A stretch of 64,000 nt of DNA from Ensifer adhaerens (GTDB lineage Bacteria > Pseudomonadota > Alphaproteobacteria > Rhizobiales > Rhizobiaceae), in assembly GCF_028993555.1 (NCBI RefSeq), contig NZ_CP118610.1, positions 3,467,001 through 3,531,000 of the forward strand. Reading direction: 5' to 3'. Numbering within the stretch: the first letter of the stretch is position 1; each line of letters opens with the position of its first letter. Shown here piece by piece: positions 44,694-53,822 of the stretch. The notes below the pieces were generated by a model. It did not search any database. It had not been told where the DNA came from and saw only the letters and a list, made by a program, of their open reading frames with translations. Both the position numbers and the translations under genes were made by a program.

Positions 44694-46478
44694 ATGTTCG
44701 CTCTCGGAAAAATCGCGGATGCGCGCCAGATCGTCGCCGCACTTTCAAAATCGCAGGCCATCATCCAGTTCGACCTCACCGGAAATATCCTGACTGCCAA
44801 CGAGAACTTCTGCCAGGCGATCGGCTACAGCCTCCAGGAAATCGTCGGTCAGCACCACCGCATGTTCTGCACTGCAGACTACGCCCAGACGCAGGAATAC
44901 CGCGACTTCTGGGCCAGGCTCGGCCGCGGCGAATTTGACGCCAATGCCTACAAACGCATTGCCAAGGGCGGTCGCGAAATCTGGATCCAGGCGACCTACA
45001 ACCCGGTGTTCCGCAACGGCAAGCCTTACAAGGTCGTGAAACTTGCAACCGACATAACCGCCGCCAAGGCGCGGGCAACCGAGGATGCCGGCAAGCTCGA
45101 CGCGATCTCCCGCTCCCAGGCAGTCATCGAGTTCACGCCGACAGGCGAAATCCTGACGGCCAACGAGAATTTCTGCGCCGCACTCGGCTACAGCCTCCAG
45201 GAAATCCAGGGCAAGCATCACAGCATGTTCTGCGAGCCGAACTACGCCCGCACCGCCGAATATGCCGATTTCTGGAAACGTCTCGCCGCCGGCGAGTTCT
45301 TCTCCAACGAGTTCGTGCGCTACGGCAAGGGCGGCAAGGAGATCTGGATCCAGGCGGCCTACAACCCGATCCGCGATTTCAGCGGCAAGGTCTACAAGGT
45401 CGTCAAGTTCGCGACTGACGTCAGCGAGCGCATGAGCGCCATCAACAGCCTCGGCGCAGGTCTCAGGGCGCTCGCCGAGGGCGACCTGACCCGAAATCTC
45501 GACACGCCCTTCGTGCCCAGCATGGAAGCGGTGCGGACCGACTTCAACGGGGCGACCGCCAAGCTGCGCGAAGCGATGCGGACCGTCGGCGACAATGCCA
45601 GCGCGATTGCCTCCGGCGCTCGCGAAATCCGCTCAGCGGCCGACGATCTGTCGAAGCGCACGGAACAGCAGGCGGCCTCGGTCGAGGAAACCGCCGCCGC
45701 CCTCGACGAGATCACCACGACGGTTGCCGACTCCAGCCGCCGGGCCGAAGAGGCGGGCGGACTGGTGGCCAAGACCAAGGCCGGTGCCGAACGCTCAGGC
45801 AATGTGGTCAAGAGCGCCATCGGCGCGATGGACCAGATCGAGCAATCGTCGAGAGAAATCTCCAACATCATCGGCGTCATCGACGACATTGCCTTCCAGA
45901 CCAACCTCTTGGCGCTGAACGCCGGCGTCGAGGCAGCCCGCGCCGGTGAAGCCGGCAAGGGCTTCGCGGTCGTCGCCCAGGAAGTGCGCGAACTGGCGCA
46001 ACGCTCCGCAAGTGCGGCCAAGGACATCAAGGCGCTGATCGGCGCATCCACCGAACACGTGAAGAACGGCGTGTCGCTGGTTGGGCAGACGGGTGCTGCA
46101 CTCGAAGAAATCCTCATCCAGGTCCAGGAAATCAACGCCAACGTCTCGGCGATCGTCGAGGCCGCCCGCGAACAGTCAACCGGTCTCAAGGAGATCAACC
46201 AGGCTGTCAACTCGATGGACCAGGCGACGCAGCAAAATGCGGCGATGGTCGAGGAGAGCACCGCTGCAAGCCACGCCATGGCGCGCGAGGCGGACGCCCT
46301 GCACGAACTGCTCCGACAGTTCCGCTATGGCGAGCAAGCCCAGATCATCGACGCGAACCGCCACTTCGACGACCGCGCGCAGCCGGCCCGGCTGCAGGCG
46401 ACCGCCCGCGCCATGCGCGGCGGTGGGCGAACAGCACTTGCCGCGGCACCGGCCGCGGATGGCTGGCAGAATTTCTGA
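44694..46478 (+). CDS. Cytosolic methyl-accepting chemotaxis protein with twin PAS domains
   Basis: 594 aa. Two PAS-PAC units (residues about 10-130 and 135-252) are near copies: ILTANENFCQAIGYSLQEI versus ILTANENFCAALGYSLQEI, each ending in a KVVK(L/F)ATD strand. No membrane segment exists, so it senses an internal signal, perhaps redox or a bound cofactor. The signalling hairpin contains IGVIDDIAFQTNLLALNAGVEAARAGEAGKGFAVVAQEVRELAQRSA. The C-terminus DGWQNF fits the CheR/CheB-docking xWxxF pentapeptide. A terminator follows. Confidence 0.93.
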   Translation: MFALGKIADARQIVAALSKSQAIIQFDLTGNILTANENFCQAIGYSLQEIVGQHHRMFCTADYAQTQEYRDFWARLGRGEFDANAYKRIAKGGREIWIQATYNPVFRNGKPYKVVKLATDITAAKARATEDAGKLDAISRSQAVIEFTPTGEILTANENFCAALGYSLQEIQGKHHSMFCEPNYARTAEYADFWKRLAAGEFFSNEFVRYGKGGKEIWIQAAYNPIRDFSGKVYKVVKFATDVSERMSAINSLGAGLRALAEGDLTRNLDTPFVPSMEAVRTDFNGATAKLREAMRTVGDNASAIASGAREIRSAADDLSKRTEQQAASVEETAAALDEITTTVADSSRRAEEAGGLVAKTKAGAERSGNVVKSAIGAMDQIEQSSREISNIIGVIDDIAFQTNLLALNAGVEAARAGEAGKGFAVVAQEVRELAQRSASAAKDIKALIGASTEHVKNGVSLVGQTGAALEEILIQVQEINANVSAIVEAAREQSTGLKEINQAVNSMDQATQQNAAMVEESTAASHAMAREADALHELLRQFRYGEQAQIIDANRHFDDRAQPARLQATARAMRGGGRTALAAAPAADGWQNF

Positions 46479-46510
46479 GCGCACATCCCTGCACCCCGCG
46501 CTCGGGAATG

Positions 46511-46550
46511 GGGAAGGCGGCGACCGGTAGCCGCCTTCCCTTAAATCTTT
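46511..46550 (+). terminator. Terminator after the chemoreceptor gene
   Basis: GGGAAGGCGGC (46511-46521) pairs with GCCGCCTTCCC (46530-46540), an 11-bp perfect stem, followed by TTAAATCTTTT. Confidence 0.85.
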
Positions 46551-46628
46551 TCAGAGGAAGCACTGACTTGCTTGGAAAAGTGCCACGCCGGCTGAGTGCA
46601 GAGAACCCGTGGCCAGTGTTGAAAGCAG

Positions 46629-46735
46629 GCTAGAGCATCCGGTTTTCAAGTGAAATCACTGGAGGCAGAAAGATGTCCTAGAATCAAAGTACTAGAGTGC
46701 CCTTGGTGTGTTTAGCCGAACGTACGGCGCTCTAG
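46629..46735 (+). repeat. Mosaic palindromic intergenic repeat, copy B (degenerate)
   Basis: Aligns along its whole length, in opposite orientation, with copy A at 22403-22508 (GCTAGAGCATCC...TCAAGT...ATCACT; then ATCAAAGTACTAGAG...CGGCGCTCTAG), with scattered differences that weaken its hairpins. Its outer CTAG supplies the TAG stop codon of fdsD on the minus strand. Confidence 0.75.
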
Positions 46736-46965
46736 GCGGCTTCCGGGCGTTTGATCTTTGCCGCCGCTTCCAGCACCAGCGGCGTCAGCCCTTCCCCGCC
46801 ATTGTCGATATGCTCGAACAATTTGCGCCGCATGCGCGGTTCCCAATACTTGTTGATATGGGTGGCAACGCCCTGGGCCGCCTCGTTCGCTGGCTGGCTC
46901 TTGAAGAAGGTGGCGATCTGGTTCGCCATGTAGATCAGCTTGGCGTTGGTGTTGTCATGCGACAT
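46732..46965 (-). CDS. fdsD: Formate dehydrogenase delta subunit
   Basis: 77 aa from the ATG at 46965 (MSHDNTNAKLIYMANQIATFF), which overlaps the fdhD end by 11 bp; an ATG at 46998 would overlap by 44. The body KLIYMANQIATFFKSQP...HINKYWEPRMRRKLFEHI is the FdsD family core. FdsD is needed for active NAD-dependent formate dehydrogenase and is thought to help cofactor handling. Last gene of the operon; its TAG stop lies in the edge of a mosaic repeat. Confidence 0.9.
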   Translation of the reverse strand: MSHDNTNAKLIYMANQIATFFKSQPANEAAQGVATHINKYWEPRMRRKLFEHIDNGGEGLTPLVLEAAAKIKRPEAA

Positions 46966-47794
46966 CGGCGACAGCTCCGGACTTGATGCGTTCGGCATGG
47001 GTGAAAATCTCGAATTCGTCTCCGCGCACCAACGCGATCAGCGTCATGCCCGCGGCTTCCGCCGTGCGGATGGCGAGTGCCGTCGGCGCCGAGATGGCAA
47101 CGATCACGGGGCTGCCGACCACCGCCGTCTTCTGCACCATCTCGACAGACACGCGGCTGGTCACGACGACCGCGCCCTCGCTGCCCCTGAAGCCGGCGCG
47201 CGCAGCAGCACCGACCAGCTTGTCGAGCGCATTATGGCGGCCGACATCCTCGCGCACCGCAATCAGCCCGCGCCCCGGCACATAGAAGGCGGCACCGTGC
47301 ACGGCGCGCGTCTCGAAATGCAGCGGTTGCTGCCCGTTGAGCAGGGCCACGGCCGAAACCACGTCCTCTTCAGACAAAGTCAGCGTCGCGCCGGAAACAT
47401 CCGGCGTTGGCCGCACCGCCTGCTCGATCGATTCGATACCGCAGAGCCCGCATCCGACCGGACCCGCCATGTGCCGGCGGCGCTGGCGGAGCATGTCGTT
47501 CTCTTCGTCGCGAAGTACGATCTGCAAGTCGATGCCGAGATGGCCGGCAACCGTTTCGGCGACGACATCGACCGTTTCGATCTGGTCGGGATGGGTGATA
47601 ATGCCCTCGGTCAGGCTGAAACCGACGGCAAAATCCTCGAGATCGCCGGGCGTGGCCATCATCACCGCATGGGTCGAGCCGCCATAGCTGAAGGCAACCG
47701 GCGTTTCCTCCGGAACGGCGCGCGAACCGTCCCGAAGCACGCCGTTGCGACGGGCTCCCTCGGGAACGGTTGCTGATGTCCTAAACGTCGCCAT
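46955..47794 (-). CDS. fdhD: FdhD/FdsC sulfurtransferase for formate dehydrogenase maturation
   Basis: 279 aa. Delivers sulfur to the molybdenum cofactor before insertion in the formate dehydrogenase. Family marks are PEETPVAFSYGGSTHAVMMATPGDLEDFAVGFSLTEGI, the cysteine-bearing GPVGCGLCGIESIEQA (catalytic CxxC near residue 117-120), and VREDVGRHNALDKLVGA. It lies 21 bp after fdsA and overlaps fdsD, the usual fdsGBACD order. Confidence 0.95.
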   Translation of the reverse strand: MATFRTSATVPEGARRNGVLRDGSRAVPEETPVAFSYGGSTHAVMMATPGDLEDFAVGFSLTEGIITHPDQIETVDVVAETVAGHLGIDLQIVLRDEENDMLRQRRRHMAGPVGCGLCGIESIEQAVRPTPDVSGATLTLSEEDVVSAVALLNGQQPLHFETRAVHGAAFYVPGRGLIAVREDVGRHNALDKLVGAAARAGFRGSEGAVVVTSRVSVEMVQKTAVVGSPVIVAISAPTALAIRTAEAAGMTLIALVRGDEFEIFTHAERIKSGAVADVA

Positions 47795-47815
47795 GGTCGG
47801 TCGCGGCCGGAGCCA

Positions 47816-50695
47816 TCACTCGGCCGCCTCCAGCTTGCCGGAAATCCGACGCGACTGGCGGGCCTGCTCGTCATAGTCCACCTGCCAGTCCGACGGACCG
47901 TTCGACGGCATCACCTGCACCGCCGTCACCTTGTATTCCGGGCAGTTGGTCGCCCAGTCGGAGAAGTCCGTAGTGATGACGTTCGCCTGCGTCGTCGGAT
48001 GGTGGAAGGTGGTGTAGACGACGCCGGGCGCCACGCGATCGGTGATCAGCGAACGCAGCGTCGTCTCGCCGGCGCGGCTCGCAAGCCTGATCCAGTCACC
48101 GTCGCGGATGCCGCGCTGTTCGGCGTCGTGCGGGTGGATTTCCAGCCGGTCCTCCGCATGCCAGACGACATTGTCGGTGCGCCGCGTCTGGGCGCCGACA
48201 TTGTACTGGCTAAGGATACGGCCGGTGGTGAGCAAGAGCGGGAAGCGCGGACCGGTGCGCTCGTCCGTCGCCACATACTCAGTGCGGATGAACTTGCCCC
48301 TGCCACGCACGAAGCCGTCGACATGCATGATCGGCGATCCCTCGGGGTGCGTCTCGTTGCAGGGCCATTGCACCGAGCCCATTTTCTCCAGGTAGTCGTA
48401 GGAGACCAACGCGAAGCTCGGCGTCGTCGCAGCGATCTCGTCCATAATTTCGGACGGATGGCGGTAATTCCAGTTGAGGCCCATGGTCTGCGCCAGCTTC
48501 TGGGTAACCTCCCAGTCGGCATAACCATTCTTCGGCGTCATCACCTTGCGCACCCGGTTGATGCGGCGCTCGGCATTGGTGAAGGTGCCGTCCTTCTCAA
48601 GGAACGTCGAGCCCGGCAGGAACACATGCGCGTAGTTGGCCGTCTCGTTGAGGAAGAGGTCGTGCACGACGACGCACTCCATCGCGGCGAGACCGGCGGC
48701 CACGTGCTTGGTGTCGGGGTCCGACTGCAGGATGTCTTCGCCCTGAATGTAGATGCCCTTGAAGGTACCGTCGACGGCGGCATCGAGCATGTTGGGGATG
48801 CGCAGGCCCGGCTCGTTGGAGATCTGAACGCCCCAGAGCTTTTCGAAGGTTTCGCGGGTCGCATCGTCGGACACGTGGCGGTAGCCCGGCAGCTCGTGCG
48901 GGAACGAGCCCATGTCGCAGGAGCCCTGCACGTTGTTCTGGCCGCGCAGCGGATTCACCCCGACGCCCGGCCGGCCGATATTGCCGGTGACCATGGCGAG
49001 GTTGGCGATCGCCATGACCGTGGTCGAGCCCTGGCTGTGCTCGGTGACGCCGAGACCGTAGTAGATCGCGCCGTTGCCGCCGGTGGCATAGAGTCGGGCC
49101 GCGCCGCGCACGAGATCGGCGGGCACACCGGTATAGGCTTCGGTCGCTTCGGGGCCATGATAGGGCTCGGCGACGAAGGCCGCCCAGTCCTCGTATTCCG
49201 ACCAGTCGCAGCGCTCGCGGATGAATTTCTCGTTGGCGAGCCCTTCGGTAACGATCACATGCGCGATCGACGTCAGGATCGCGACATTGGTGCCGGGCTG
49301 CAGCGGCAGGTGATAGGCCGCCTCCACGTGGGGCGAGCGCACGATGTCGGTGCGGCGCGGATCGATGACGATCAGCTTGGCGCCTTCGCGCAGCCGCTTC
49401 TTCAGCCGCGAACCGAACACCGGATGGCCGTCGGTCGGGTTGGCGCCGATGATGACGGCGACGTCGGTGAATTCGACGCTGTCGAAATTCTGCGTTCCGG
49501 CCGAGGTGCCGAAGGCCTGGCCGAGGCCGTAGCCGGTTGGCGAATGGCAGACGCGGGCGCAGGTGTCGACATTGTTGTTGCCGAAGCCGGCGCGCACCAG
49601 CTTCTGCACCAGATAGGTCTCTTCATTGGTGCAGCGCGACGAGGTGATGCCACCGACGGAGTCGCGGCCGTACTGGTACTGGATCCGCCGGAATTCCGAA
49701 GCCACATGCGCATAGGCCTCCTCCCAGGTGACCTCGCGCCAGGGATCGGAGATCTTCTCGCGGATCATCGGGTTGAGGATGCGGTCCTTGTGGTTGGAGT
49801 AGCCATAGGCGAACCGACCCTTGACGCAGGAATGGCCGCGGTTCGCCTGGCCGTCCTTCCACGGCGCCATGCGCACCAGCTCCTCGCCGCGCATTTCCGC
49901 CTTGAACGAGCAGCCGACGCCGCAATAGGCGCAGGTTGTCACTTCGGAATGTTCCGGCTGGCCGATTTCGATGACCGACTTTTCGGTGAGCGTCGCCGTC
50001 GGGCAGGCCTGCACGCAGGCGCCGCAGGAGACGCATTCCGACGACATGAAGTCTTCCGCCATGCCGGCGGAAACGCGGCTGTCGAAACCACGGCCGCCGA
50101 TGGTCAGCGCAAAGGTGCCCTGCACTTCCTCGCAGGCGCGCACGCAGCGCGAACAGACGATGCACTTCGCCGGATCATAGGTGAAGTAGGGGTTGGACTC
50201 GTCCTTCGGCATCCACTTGGCATTGATCTCGCCATTGTTGCGCGCCGTGACGTGGTTCTCTCCCTCATAACCGTAGCGCACGTCACGAAGCCCCACGGCA
50301 CCGGCCATGTCCTGCAGTTCGCAATCGCCATTGGCAGCACAGGTCAGACAGTCGAGCGGATGGTCGGAGATATAGAGTTCCATCACCCCGCGGCGCACAT
50401 CCTTCAGCCGCGGCGTCTGGGTGGAGACTTCGATGCCCGCCGCCACCGGCGTCGTGCACGAGGCCGGCATGCCGGCGCGGCCCTTGATCTCGACGAGACA
50501 GAGCCGGCAGGAGCCGAAGGCATCCATCATGTCGGAGGCGCAGAGCTTCGGCACCTCGATGCCGGCATCCATCGCCGCCCGCATGATCGAGGTGCCCTCG
50601 GGCACGGTGACCTCGCGACCGTCGATCGTCAGCGTCACCAGCTTTTCGGACCTGGAAGCGGGAGTGCCGTAGTCGATTTCATGAATGAGAGACAT
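47816..50695 (-). CDS. fdsA: NAD-dependent formate dehydrogenase alpha (molybdenum) subunit
   Basis: 959 aa from the ATG at 50695 with GAGGA upstream; a GTG at 50710 is in frame but overlaps fdsB. Order of parts: 2Fe-2S domain (CASDMMDAFGSCRLC), His/Cys cluster and two ferredoxin clusters (CIVCSRCVRAC; CVSCGACVQAC), another 4Fe-4S (CAYCGVGCSFK), then the bis-MGD catalytic domain with the Mo-ligand Cys in VDTCARVCHSPTGYGLG, and the C-terminal MGD-binding domain. It oxidises formate to CO2 and passes electrons to FdsB/FdsG. Confidence 0.96.
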   Translation of the reverse strand: MSLIHEIDYGTPASRSEKLVTLTIDGREVTVPEGTSIMRAAMDAGIEVPKLCASDMMDAFGSCRLCLVEIKGRAGMPASCTTPVAAGIEVSTQTPRLKDVRRGVMELYISDHPLDCLTCAANGDCELQDMAGAVGLRDVRYGYEGENHVTARNNGEINAKWMPKDESNPYFTYDPAKCIVCSRCVRACEEVQGTFALTIGGRGFDSRVSAGMAEDFMSSECVSCGACVQACPTATLTEKSVIEIGQPEHSEVTTCAYCGVGCSFKAEMRGEELVRMAPWKDGQANRGHSCVKGRFAYGYSNHKDRILNPMIREKISDPWREVTWEEAYAHVASEFRRIQYQYGRDSVGGITSSRCTNEETYLVQKLVRAGFGNNNVDTCARVCHSPTGYGLGQAFGTSAGTQNFDSVEFTDVAVIIGANPTDGHPVFGSRLKKRLREGAKLIVIDPRRTDIVRSPHVEAAYHLPLQPGTNVAILTSIAHVIVTEGLANEKFIRERCDWSEYEDWAAFVAEPYHGPEATEAYTGVPADLVRGAARLYATGGNGAIYYGLGVTEHSQGSTTVMAIANLAMVTGNIGRPGVGVNPLRGQNNVQGSCDMGSFPHELPGYRHVSDDATRETFEKLWGVQISNEPGLRIPNMLDAAVDGTFKGIYIQGEDILQSDPDTKHVAAGLAAMECVVVHDLFLNETANYAHVFLPGSTFLEKDGTFTNAERRINRVRKVMTPKNGYADWEVTQKLAQTMGLNWNYRHPSEIMDEIAATTPSFALVSYDYLEKMGSVQWPCNETHPEGSPIMHVDGFVRGRGKFIRTEYVATDERTGPRFPLLLTTGRILSQYNVGAQTRRTDNVVWHAEDRLEIHPHDAEQRGIRDGDWIRLASRAGETTLRSLITDRVAPGVVYTTFHHPTTQANVITTDFSDWATNCPEYKVTAVQVMPSNGPSDWQVDYDEQARQSRRISGKLEAAE

Positions 50696-50706
50696 GGTCT
50701 TTTTCC

Positions 50707-52263
50707 TCACTCCGCCGCTTCAACGCGCGGTGCCGGCTGAAAATCATCCGGGAAATGGGTCATGGCGCTGAGCACCGGATAGGGCGTGAAACCGCCGAGC
50801 GCGCAGAGCGAACCGAACTTCATCGTGTTGCAGAGATCGGCGAGCAACTCGCGGTTCTTCTCCGGCTCTATGCCGGCGGCGATCCTGTCGGCCACCTCGA
50901 CGCCGCGGGTCGAGCCGATGCGGCAGGGCGTGCACTTGCCGCAGCTTTCGACCGCGCAGAACTCCATGGCGAAACGGGCCTGATGCAGCATGTCGACCGT
51001 GTCGTCGAAGACGACGATGCCGGCATGGCCGATGAGACCGTCGCGTGCGGCAAAGGCCTCGTAGTCGAACGGCGTGTCGAACAGCGCCCGCGGGAAATAG
51101 GCTCCGAGCGGGCCGCCGACCTGCACGGCCTTCACCGGCCGGCCGCTCGCCGTGCCGCCGCCGATATGGTCGATGATCTCGCCAAGCGCAAGGCCAAAGG
51201 CCGTTTCGAACAGGCCGGCATGCTTGACGTTGCCGGCAATCTGGATCGGGATCGTGCCCCGCGATCGGCCCATGCCGAAGTCGCGATAGAAGGCAGCGCC
51301 CTTGTCCATGATGATGGGAACTGACGCGAGCGAGATCACATTGTTGATCACGGTCGGACAGTCGAAGAGGCCCTTGTGGGCCGGCAGCGGCGGCTTGGCG
51401 CGCACGATGCCGCGCTTGCCTTCGAGGCTGTTCAGAAGCGCCGTTTCCTCGCCGCAGACATAGGCACCGGCGCCCTCGCGCACCTCCATGTCGAAGGCCC
51501 GGCCGGAGCCGAGCACCGAGGTCCCGAGCACGCCCGCCTTACGCGCGATCTCGATCGCCTCCGCCATAGCGGCGATCGCATGCGGATACTCGGAGCGGGT
51601 ATAGATGAAGCCCTTGGTGGCGCCGGTCGCAATACCGGCAATCGCCATGCCCTCGATCAAAACGAAGGGGTCACCCTCCATGATCATCCGGTCGGCAAAG
51701 GTGCCGCTGTCGCCCTCGTCGGCATTGCAGACGATGTATTTGCGTGTCCCCGCCGCCTCGAGAACCGTCTTCCACTTGATACCGGTCGGGAAGCCCGCGC
51801 CGCCGCGGCCGCGAAGGCCGCTTTCGGTCACCTGGGCGACGATTGCCTCCGGTGCCATGGCGATGGCGTTGCGCAGGCCGGCAAGGCCGCCATGCGCCTG
51901 GTAATCGTCGAGCGAGAGCGGATCGGTGACGCCGCAGCGGGCAAAGGTCAGCCGCGTCTGCTGCTTGAGGAAGGGAATGTCCTCGGTCTTCCCGAGACAG
52001 AGCGCGTGGTCGCCGCCGTCAAGCAGGCCTGCATCAAGCAAGGAGGTGACGTCGCGCGCCTTGACCGGACCGTAAGCGATGCGACCGCCAGCCGTCTCCA
52101 CCTCGACCAGCGGCTCCAGCCAGTGCATGCCCCGCGAACCGTTGCGCACGATGACCGCGTCAAGACCGCGGGCAGCGATCGCCTCAGCCATGGCCTTGGC
52201 AACCTTCTCAGCTCCGAGCGCTACGGCAGCGGCATCACGCGGAATGTAGATCTTCTTGGTCAT
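50707..52263 (-). CDS. fdsB: NAD-dependent formate dehydrogenase beta subunit (NAD/FMN)
   Basis: 518 aa, NuoF-like with an N-terminal thioredoxin-like extension (NuoE/F fusion style, residues 1-120). The NADH/FMN loops are GLRGRGGAGFPTGIKW (about 149-164) and YVCGEETALLNSLEGKRG. The 4Fe-4S is bound by ESCGKCTPCRIGSTRG near 430. It reduces NAD+ with electrons from FdsA. Its ATG overlaps the fdsG stop (ATGA), and its stop lies 11 bp before the fdsA start. Confidence 0.96.
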   Translation of the reverse strand: MTKKIYIPRDAAAVALGAEKVAKAMAEAIAARGLDAVIVRNGSRGMHWLEPLVEVETAGGRIAYGPVKARDVTSLLDAGLLDGGDHALCLGKTEDIPFLKQQTRLTFARCGVTDPLSLDDYQAHGGLAGLRNAIAMAPEAIVAQVTESGLRGRGGAGFPTGIKWKTVLEAAGTRKYIVCNADEGDSGTFADRMIMEGDPFVLIEGMAIAGIATGATKGFIYTRSEYPHAIAAMAEAIEIARKAGVLGTSVLGSGRAFDMEVREGAGAYVCGEETALLNSLEGKRGIVRAKPPLPAHKGLFDCPTVINNVISLASVPIIMDKGAAFYRDFGMGRSRGTIPIQIAGNVKHAGLFETAFGLALGEIIDHIGGGTASGRPVKAVQVGGPLGAYFPRALFDTPFDYEAFAARDGLIGHAGIVVFDDTVDMLHQARFAMEFCAVESCGKCTPCRIGSTRGVEVADRIAAGIEPEKNRELLADLCNTMKFGSLCALGGFTPYPVLSAMTHFPDDFQPAPRVEAAE

Positions 52264-52739
52264 CGACGCGCCTCCTGAACGAGCGCTTCGAGATCGGCGA
52301 CATCGACCCTCGCATGCACCTCTCCGTCAAGCATCGCGGAGGGTGCGCAGGAACAGAGCCCGAGACAGTAGACGGGTTCCAGCGTCACCGCCCCATCCGG
52401 CGTCGTCTGATGGAAATCGATTCCGAGCAGGCGCTTGGCCCGCTCGGCAAGCTGATCACCACCCATCGACTGACAGGCTTCGGCACGACAGAGCTTCAGC
52501 ACATGGCGTCCGGCCGGGTGCTCGCGGAAGTCATGGTAGAAGGTCATCACGCCATAGACTTCGGCGCGCGACAGGTTGAGCTCGCGCGCAATGACCGGAA
52601 GACAGTCCTGCGGCACATAGCCGAACTCTTCCTGAAGCTCGTGCAGGATCGGCAGCAACGGCCCTTCGAGCCCCTTGAGCTCCTCAACGATGGCGAGCGT
52701 GGTTTCCGCGACGTCGGTGCGCGACTGATGGATGTTCAA
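52260..52739 (-). CDS. fdsG: NAD-dependent formate dehydrogenase gamma subunit (2Fe-2S)
   Basis: 159 aa from a TTG at 52739 (read MNIHQSRTDVAE), with GGGAGGG eight bases before it. The longer ATG frame from 52790 lacks a site and adds 17 unlike residues. NuoE-like: LPILHELQEEFGYVPQDCLPVIA, then 2Fe-2S ligands in LCRAEACQSMGG (Cys-x4-Cys) and CLGLCSCAPSAML (Cys-x3-Cys). First gene of the operon, with the LysR gene 176 bp upstream. Confidence 0.93.
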   Translation of the reverse strand: MNIHQSRTDVAETTLAIVEELKGLEGPLLPILHELQEEFGYVPQDCLPVIARELNLSRAEVYGVMTFYHDFREHPAGRHVLKLCRAEACQSMGGDQLAERAKRLLGIDFHQTTPDGAVTLEPVYCLGLCSCAPSAMLDGEVHARVDVADLEALVQEARR

Positions 52740-52904
52740 CAGGAGCCCTCCCGGCTCGTGGGCTGGAATGGCAAGTCCCGAAACGGGCAACCGGTCCAGC
52801 CGACTTTACTTCCTGGCGAAGGCCGTTCCTCGGCGGTCTCCGGCCTTGATCAAAAACCTTCGCGCTTATGGCCCGAAGGGTCAATAAGGCTGTTCCGTCG
52901 ATCG

Positions 52905-52919
52905 ATAGAAAAAATCTAT
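52905..52919 (-). promoter_or_regulatory. Palindrome upstream of fdsG, candidate LysR site
   Basis: ATAGA (52905-52909), AAAAA, TCTAT (52915-52919) form a perfect 15-bp palindrome with the T-N11-A shape of LysR boxes. It overlaps the LysR stop codon and lies about 170 bp upstream of fdsG. Assignment to the neighbouring regulator is inferred. Confidence 0.45.
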
Positions 52920-53812
52920 TGAACCTGATTTCGCTCGCCGAGAATGCGCGCCTCGTGCAGCAGAGCCGAGACCAGCGGCGTAAACGGCTCACGATGCGTC
53001 GCAACCAGGCCGACGGTGTGGCGGGCATCCGGATCGACGATCGGGATCATCCGGATATCCTCGTGAAAACCGAATGATTTCGCTACGTTGAACGGCATGA
53101 TGCTGGCCCAGCGACCGGTGCGCACATGCGAGAAAAGCACGATCATCGAGTTCGATTCGAGCGTCGGCTTGGCAACGACGCCGGCCTCGGCAAAATGCTG
53201 GTTGACGATGCGGCGGTTCTGCATATCGGCCGTCAATAGACAAAGCCGAACGTCGCTAACCTCTTTCCACGTCACGCTTTCCCGCTCGGAAAGCGGCGTT
53301 CCGGCGGCGGTGACGAGGTGATAGCGCTCGACCTGCAGTGGCACGCTGGTCACCCGACCGAGCGGCTCGTTCTCGAGATAGGTCAAGCCCGCGTCGATCT
53401 CGAGATTTTCCAGCAGCGCCAGGATCTGCAGCGACGTGGTCGAAAGCACCGAAAACGTGACATCGGGGTGCTTCTCCTGGAAGGGCGCGGTGATCATCGG
53501 CACCATTGCCAGCGTCGTCGGCACCGCTGCCAGCCGGATATGGCCGGAAAGCCCCTTGCGCGCCGCCCGCATCTCCTCGCGCATGGTGCGGGCATCGCCA
53601 ACGATGCGGCGCGCCCATTCGAGCACGCGCTGGCCCTCCGGCGTCAGCCCCTGGAAGCGCGAGCCGCGGCTGACGAGCATGACACCAAGCTGATCCTCAA
53701 GCTGACGGATGGCGGCCGACAAGGTCGGCTGCGTCACGCCGCATTCCTCCGCCGCGCGGCCGAAGTGCCTTTCGCGCGCCAGGACAAGAAACATTTCCAG
53801 CTTGTCGATCAT
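52916..53812 (-). CDS. LysR-type regulator, probable activator of the fds operon
   Basis: 298 aa. HTH at residues 1-60 (MIDKLEMFLVLARERHFGRAAEECGVTQPTLSAAIRQLEDQLG), then a CbbR/CysB-type effector domain (FQGLTPEGQRVLEWARRIV; HIRLAAVPTTLAMVPMIT). It lies directly upstream of fdsG on the same strand, the common position of the formate dehydrogenase regulator in rhizobia. The inducer may be formate. The downstream SDR gene on the same strand ends 10 bp after... its own start side, i.e. SDR lies upstream of this gene. Confidence 0.9.
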   Translation of the reverse strand: MIDKLEMFLVLARERHFGRAAEECGVTQPTLSAAIRQLEDQLGVMLVSRGSRFQGLTPEGQRVLEWARRIVGDARTMREEMRAARKGLSGHIRLAAVPTTLAMVPMITAPFQEKHPDVTFSVLSTTSLQILALLENLEIDAGLTYLENEPLGRVTSVPLQVERYHLVTAAGTPLSERESVTWKEVSDVRLCLLTADMQNRRIVNQHFAEAGVVAKPTLESNSMIVLFSHVRTGRWASIMPFNVAKSFGFHEDIRMIPIVDPDARHTVGLVATHREPFTPLVSALLHEARILGERNQVQ

Positions 53813-53822
53813 AATGCGCGTC

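Noticed and set aside
47999..50740. 913-aa plus-strand frame
   Set aside because: Antisense to fdsA, which is complete and motif-rich.
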